Part shown: positions 7,000 to 8,251 of the stretch, piece after piece | How the letters are laid out: the number at the start of each line of letters is the position of its first letter | How positions within the stretch are numbered: position 1 is the first letter of the stretch | Assembly (NCBI GenBank): GCA_021772845.1 | Contig: JAJFLF010000298.1 | Span: 1-8,251 of the forward strand | Length of the DNA: 8,251 nucleotides | Source of the DNA: Mariprofundus sp. | GTDB taxonomy: Bacteria; Pseudomonadota; Zetaproteobacteria; Mariprofundales; Mariprofundaceae | Reading direction: 5' to 3' | Position numbers and translations under genes: made by a program | Notes under the pieces: model-generated | Told to the model about the DNA's origin: nothing | What the model saw: the letters and a program-made list of their open reading frames with translations, nothing else | Database searches by the model: none

Positions 7000-7086
7000 G
7001 CCGGGATGGTGAAACTGGTAGACACGCTGGATTCAAAATCCAGTGGCTTCACGGCCGTGCCGGTTCGACTCCGGCTCTCGGTACCA
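7000..7086 (+). tRNA. tRNA-Leu(CAA)
   Basis: The 87-nt gene folds as a class II tRNA. The acceptor is GCCGGGA (7000-7006) with TCTCGGT (7076-7082), including G-U pairs at 1-72 and 5-68. The D arm is GTG/CAC. The anticodon stem is CTGGA/TCCAG with loop TTCAAAA (7032-7038), giving anticodon CAA (7034-7036), which reads UUG. A long variable arm (GGC/GCC) and the T arm GCCGG-TTCGACT-CCGGC follow. Discriminator A7083 and an encoded CCA (7084-7086) complete it. The long variable arm, A73 and the CAA anticodon identify leucine. It is a single tRNA transcription unit with its own terminator. Confidence 0.96.
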
Positions 7087-7091
7087 ACAAT

Positions 7092-7128
7092 AAAAATCCA
7101 GGGTGACTCAATGTCACTCTGGATTTTT
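7092..7128 (+). terminator. Rho-independent terminator of tRNA-Leu
   Basis: A 16-bp hairpin has arms 7092-7107 and 7113-7128, one G-U pair and a 5-nt loop TCAAT. The arms start with AAAAA and end with TTTTT, so the U tract is the 3' end of the stem and the structure could work in both directions. It begins six bases after the CCA end of the tRNA. Confidence 0.85.
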
Positions 7129-7216
7129 GCGTTAGGCTTCATAACTCAGGTAAGCCCATACAATGCCTTTTGTTCTGGCAAGATGCCGCTCCGCTATCAT
7201 CACCATCCCCTGAATA

Positions 7217-7232
7217 TTGATTAAACAATCAA
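7217..7232. repeat. AT-rich inverted repeat between two terminators
   Basis: TTGATT (7217-7222) and AATCAA (7227-7232) flank AAAC. The dyad lies between the tRNA terminator and the manC terminator, in a stretch (7129-7240) where I see no gene. Function unknown; chance is possible. Confidence 0.25.
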
Positions 7233-7240
7233 CTGCTGAC

Positions 7241-7276
7241 AAAAAAACGGCCTGCAAATATTATTTACAGGCCGTT
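7241..7276 (-). terminator. Rho-independent terminator of manC
   Basis: On the minus strand AACGGCCTG (7276-7268) pairs with CAGGCCGTT (7254-7246), a 9-bp GC-rich stem. It is followed by a T tract matching the A-run at 7241-7247. It lies about 37 bp behind the manC stop codon. Confidence 0.88.
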
Positions 7277-7312
7277 CAGCTATAGCGCTCTATTTATAAA
7301 AGCCGCTTATAT

Positions 7313-8251
7313 CTAACTTCTGCCATACACGTCTTCATAGCGTTCGATATCATCTTCTGCAAGATAATCGCCAACCTGCACTTCAATCAGCTGCACAGGT
7401 ACTTTACCACGATTTTCTAAACGATGGGTTTCACCAATAGGAATATACGCACTACCATTTCTGGCAACTACTTTAACCAGATCCCCACATGTCACCGTCG
7501 CAGTACCTGCTACAACCACCCAATGTTCTGAGCGATGCTGATGCGACTGCAGACTGAGTTTAGCGCCTGGCAACACAGTAATACGTTTGAGTTGATAACC
7601 ATCGCCTGCTTCTCCGAGGACTGTGTAACTGCCCCATGGACGGCGCACAGTCACATGCTCAATATGATATTTGTCGCTACCCAATTTAAGTGAATCAACC
7701 AGCTCACGCACGCGCTGAGTCTCACCGGCTTTTGCCAACAGAATCGCATCCGGCGTTTCCACCACAATCATATCATCCAGACCAACGGCTGCTATCAGAC
7801 GTGATTCACTTCTGAACAATGAGTTTTTACAATCAATGGCCAGCACATTACCACTGATATCGTTGCCATCAGCATCATGAGCTGCAATTTCATGCACTGC
7901 ATCCCAGCTACCAACATCAGACCAGCCAATATCAGCAGAGACCAGAGATACATTCTGTGATCTTTCCATCACCCCATAATCAATAGAGATATCAGGCATC
8001 TGATCAAACGTAGTTCTGACCACTTCCTGCCAAACTTCTCCACTATTCCAACGGTTGCGCATATCCTGCAACACAGACCAGACATCCGGTAAGTACTGTT
8101 CAATTTCAGCCAATATCACTGAAGCCTTCCAGACAAACATGCCTGAATTCCAGTAATAATTGCCATCATCTAGCATTTTTTGAGCATTTTCTCTGTCCGG
8201 CTTTTCCACAAAACGAAGCACGCGGTGAATGCCCTGCGCTTCTGCCTCAGT
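7313..8251 (-). CDS. manC: Mannose-1-phosphate guanylyltransferase / mannose-6-phosphate isomerase (C-terminal part)
   Basis: The reading frame is open to the right edge, so the start lies outside; 312 residues are visible of about 470-490 usual for ManC/AlgA. The GTG near 8221 is an internal valine codon, not the start. The first ~180 residues are the rest of the nucleotidyltransferase domain: FVEKP (14-18 of the visible part), YWNSGMF (33-39) and DIGWSDVGSW (107-116). The last ~120 are the type II isomerase cupin: RPWGSY (204-209), SLQSHQHRSEHW (233-244, with metal-ligand Gln/His/Glu), PIGETHRLEN (271-280) and the terminal YGR. The enzyme converts fructose-6-phosphate to mannose-6-phosphate and joins mannose-1-phosphate to GTP to give GDP-mannose, the precursor of mannose- or fucose-containing polysaccharides. 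The N-terminal GTP-binding signature is not visible. The gene ends at its own terminator. Confidence 0.95.
   Translation of the reverse strand, partial: TEAEAQGIHRVLRFVEKPDRENAQKMLDDGNYYWNSGMFVWKASVILAEIEQYLPDVWSVLQDMRNRWNSGEVWQEVVRTTFDQMPDISIDYGVMERSQNVSLVSADIGWSDVGSWDAVHEIAAHDADGNDISGNVLAIDCKNSLFRSESRLIAAVGLDDMIVVETPDAILLAKAGETQRVRELVDSLKLGSDKYHIEHVTVRRPWGSYTVLGEAGDGYQLKRITVLPGAKLSLQSHQHRSEHWVVVAGTATVTCGDLVKVVARNGSAYIPIGETHRLENRGKVPVQLIEVQVGDYLAEDDIERYEDVYGRS

Noticed and set aside
7031..7103. AAAATCCAG repeated in the tRNA anticodon arm and in the terminator, as a possible attachment site
   Set aside because: The shared word is only 9 bp, both copies are explained by their own hairpins, and no integrase or element lies between them.
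6994..7224. A 76-residue plus-strand frame spanning tRNA-Leu
   Set aside because: It runs through the tRNA and its terminator, so it is a chance frame.
7313..8221. Treating the 302-residue frame starting near 8221 as a complete gene
   Set aside because: The frame continues open to 8251 and the GTG there is an internal valine before the FVEKP motif. The gene is a ManC fragment cut by the window edge.

Overview
The window looks like chromosomal DNA of a Gram-negative, aerobic proteobacterium of moderate GC content. Gamma- or zetaproteobacterial origin is my inference. It rests on a ubiquinone-type flavin monooxygenase, a lipoprotein with a lipobox, a CCA-encoding tRNA-Leu and a ManC-type sugar nucleotide enzyme. 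No insertion sequence, CRISPR array or phage gene is visible.

Layout. Positions 1-209 (minus) hold the N-terminus of a UbiH/UbiF/VisC-family FAD monooxygenase. Positions 352-2460 (minus) encode a four-domain REC-PAS-GGDEF-EAL cyclic-di-GMP enzyme. A 110-bp divergent intergenic region with two imperfect dyads separates it from a plus-strand operon. That operon (2571-6811) encodes a UrtA-like substrate-binding lipoprotein with an extra C-terminal PDC/Cache-like domain, a two-transmembrane sensor histidine kinase starting at GTG in a 4-nt overlap, and a stand-alone Rcp1-like receiver. A tRNA-Leu(CAA) gene (7000-7086) follows with its own strong terminator. The C-terminal two thirds of ManC run on the minus strand (7313-8251) and end at a second clear terminator.

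How the genes may work together. The central four genes look like one signalling module. A urea/amide-type binding protein, tethered to a membrane and carrying its own PDC domain, would sense a small solute and act on the periplasmic PDC/Cache region of the kinase. The kinase would phosphorylate the single-domain receiver, the REC domain of the divergent GGDEF-EAL protein, or both. Neither receiver protein has a DNA-binding domain, so the visible output is protein-protein signalling and c-di-GMP turnover rather than direct transcription control. No ABC permease, ATPase or urease gene accompanies the binding protein here, which favours sensing over transport. The partnership is inferred from gene order and domain content. 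The flanking ubiquinone, tRNA and ManC genes look like ordinary housekeeping or envelope genes.
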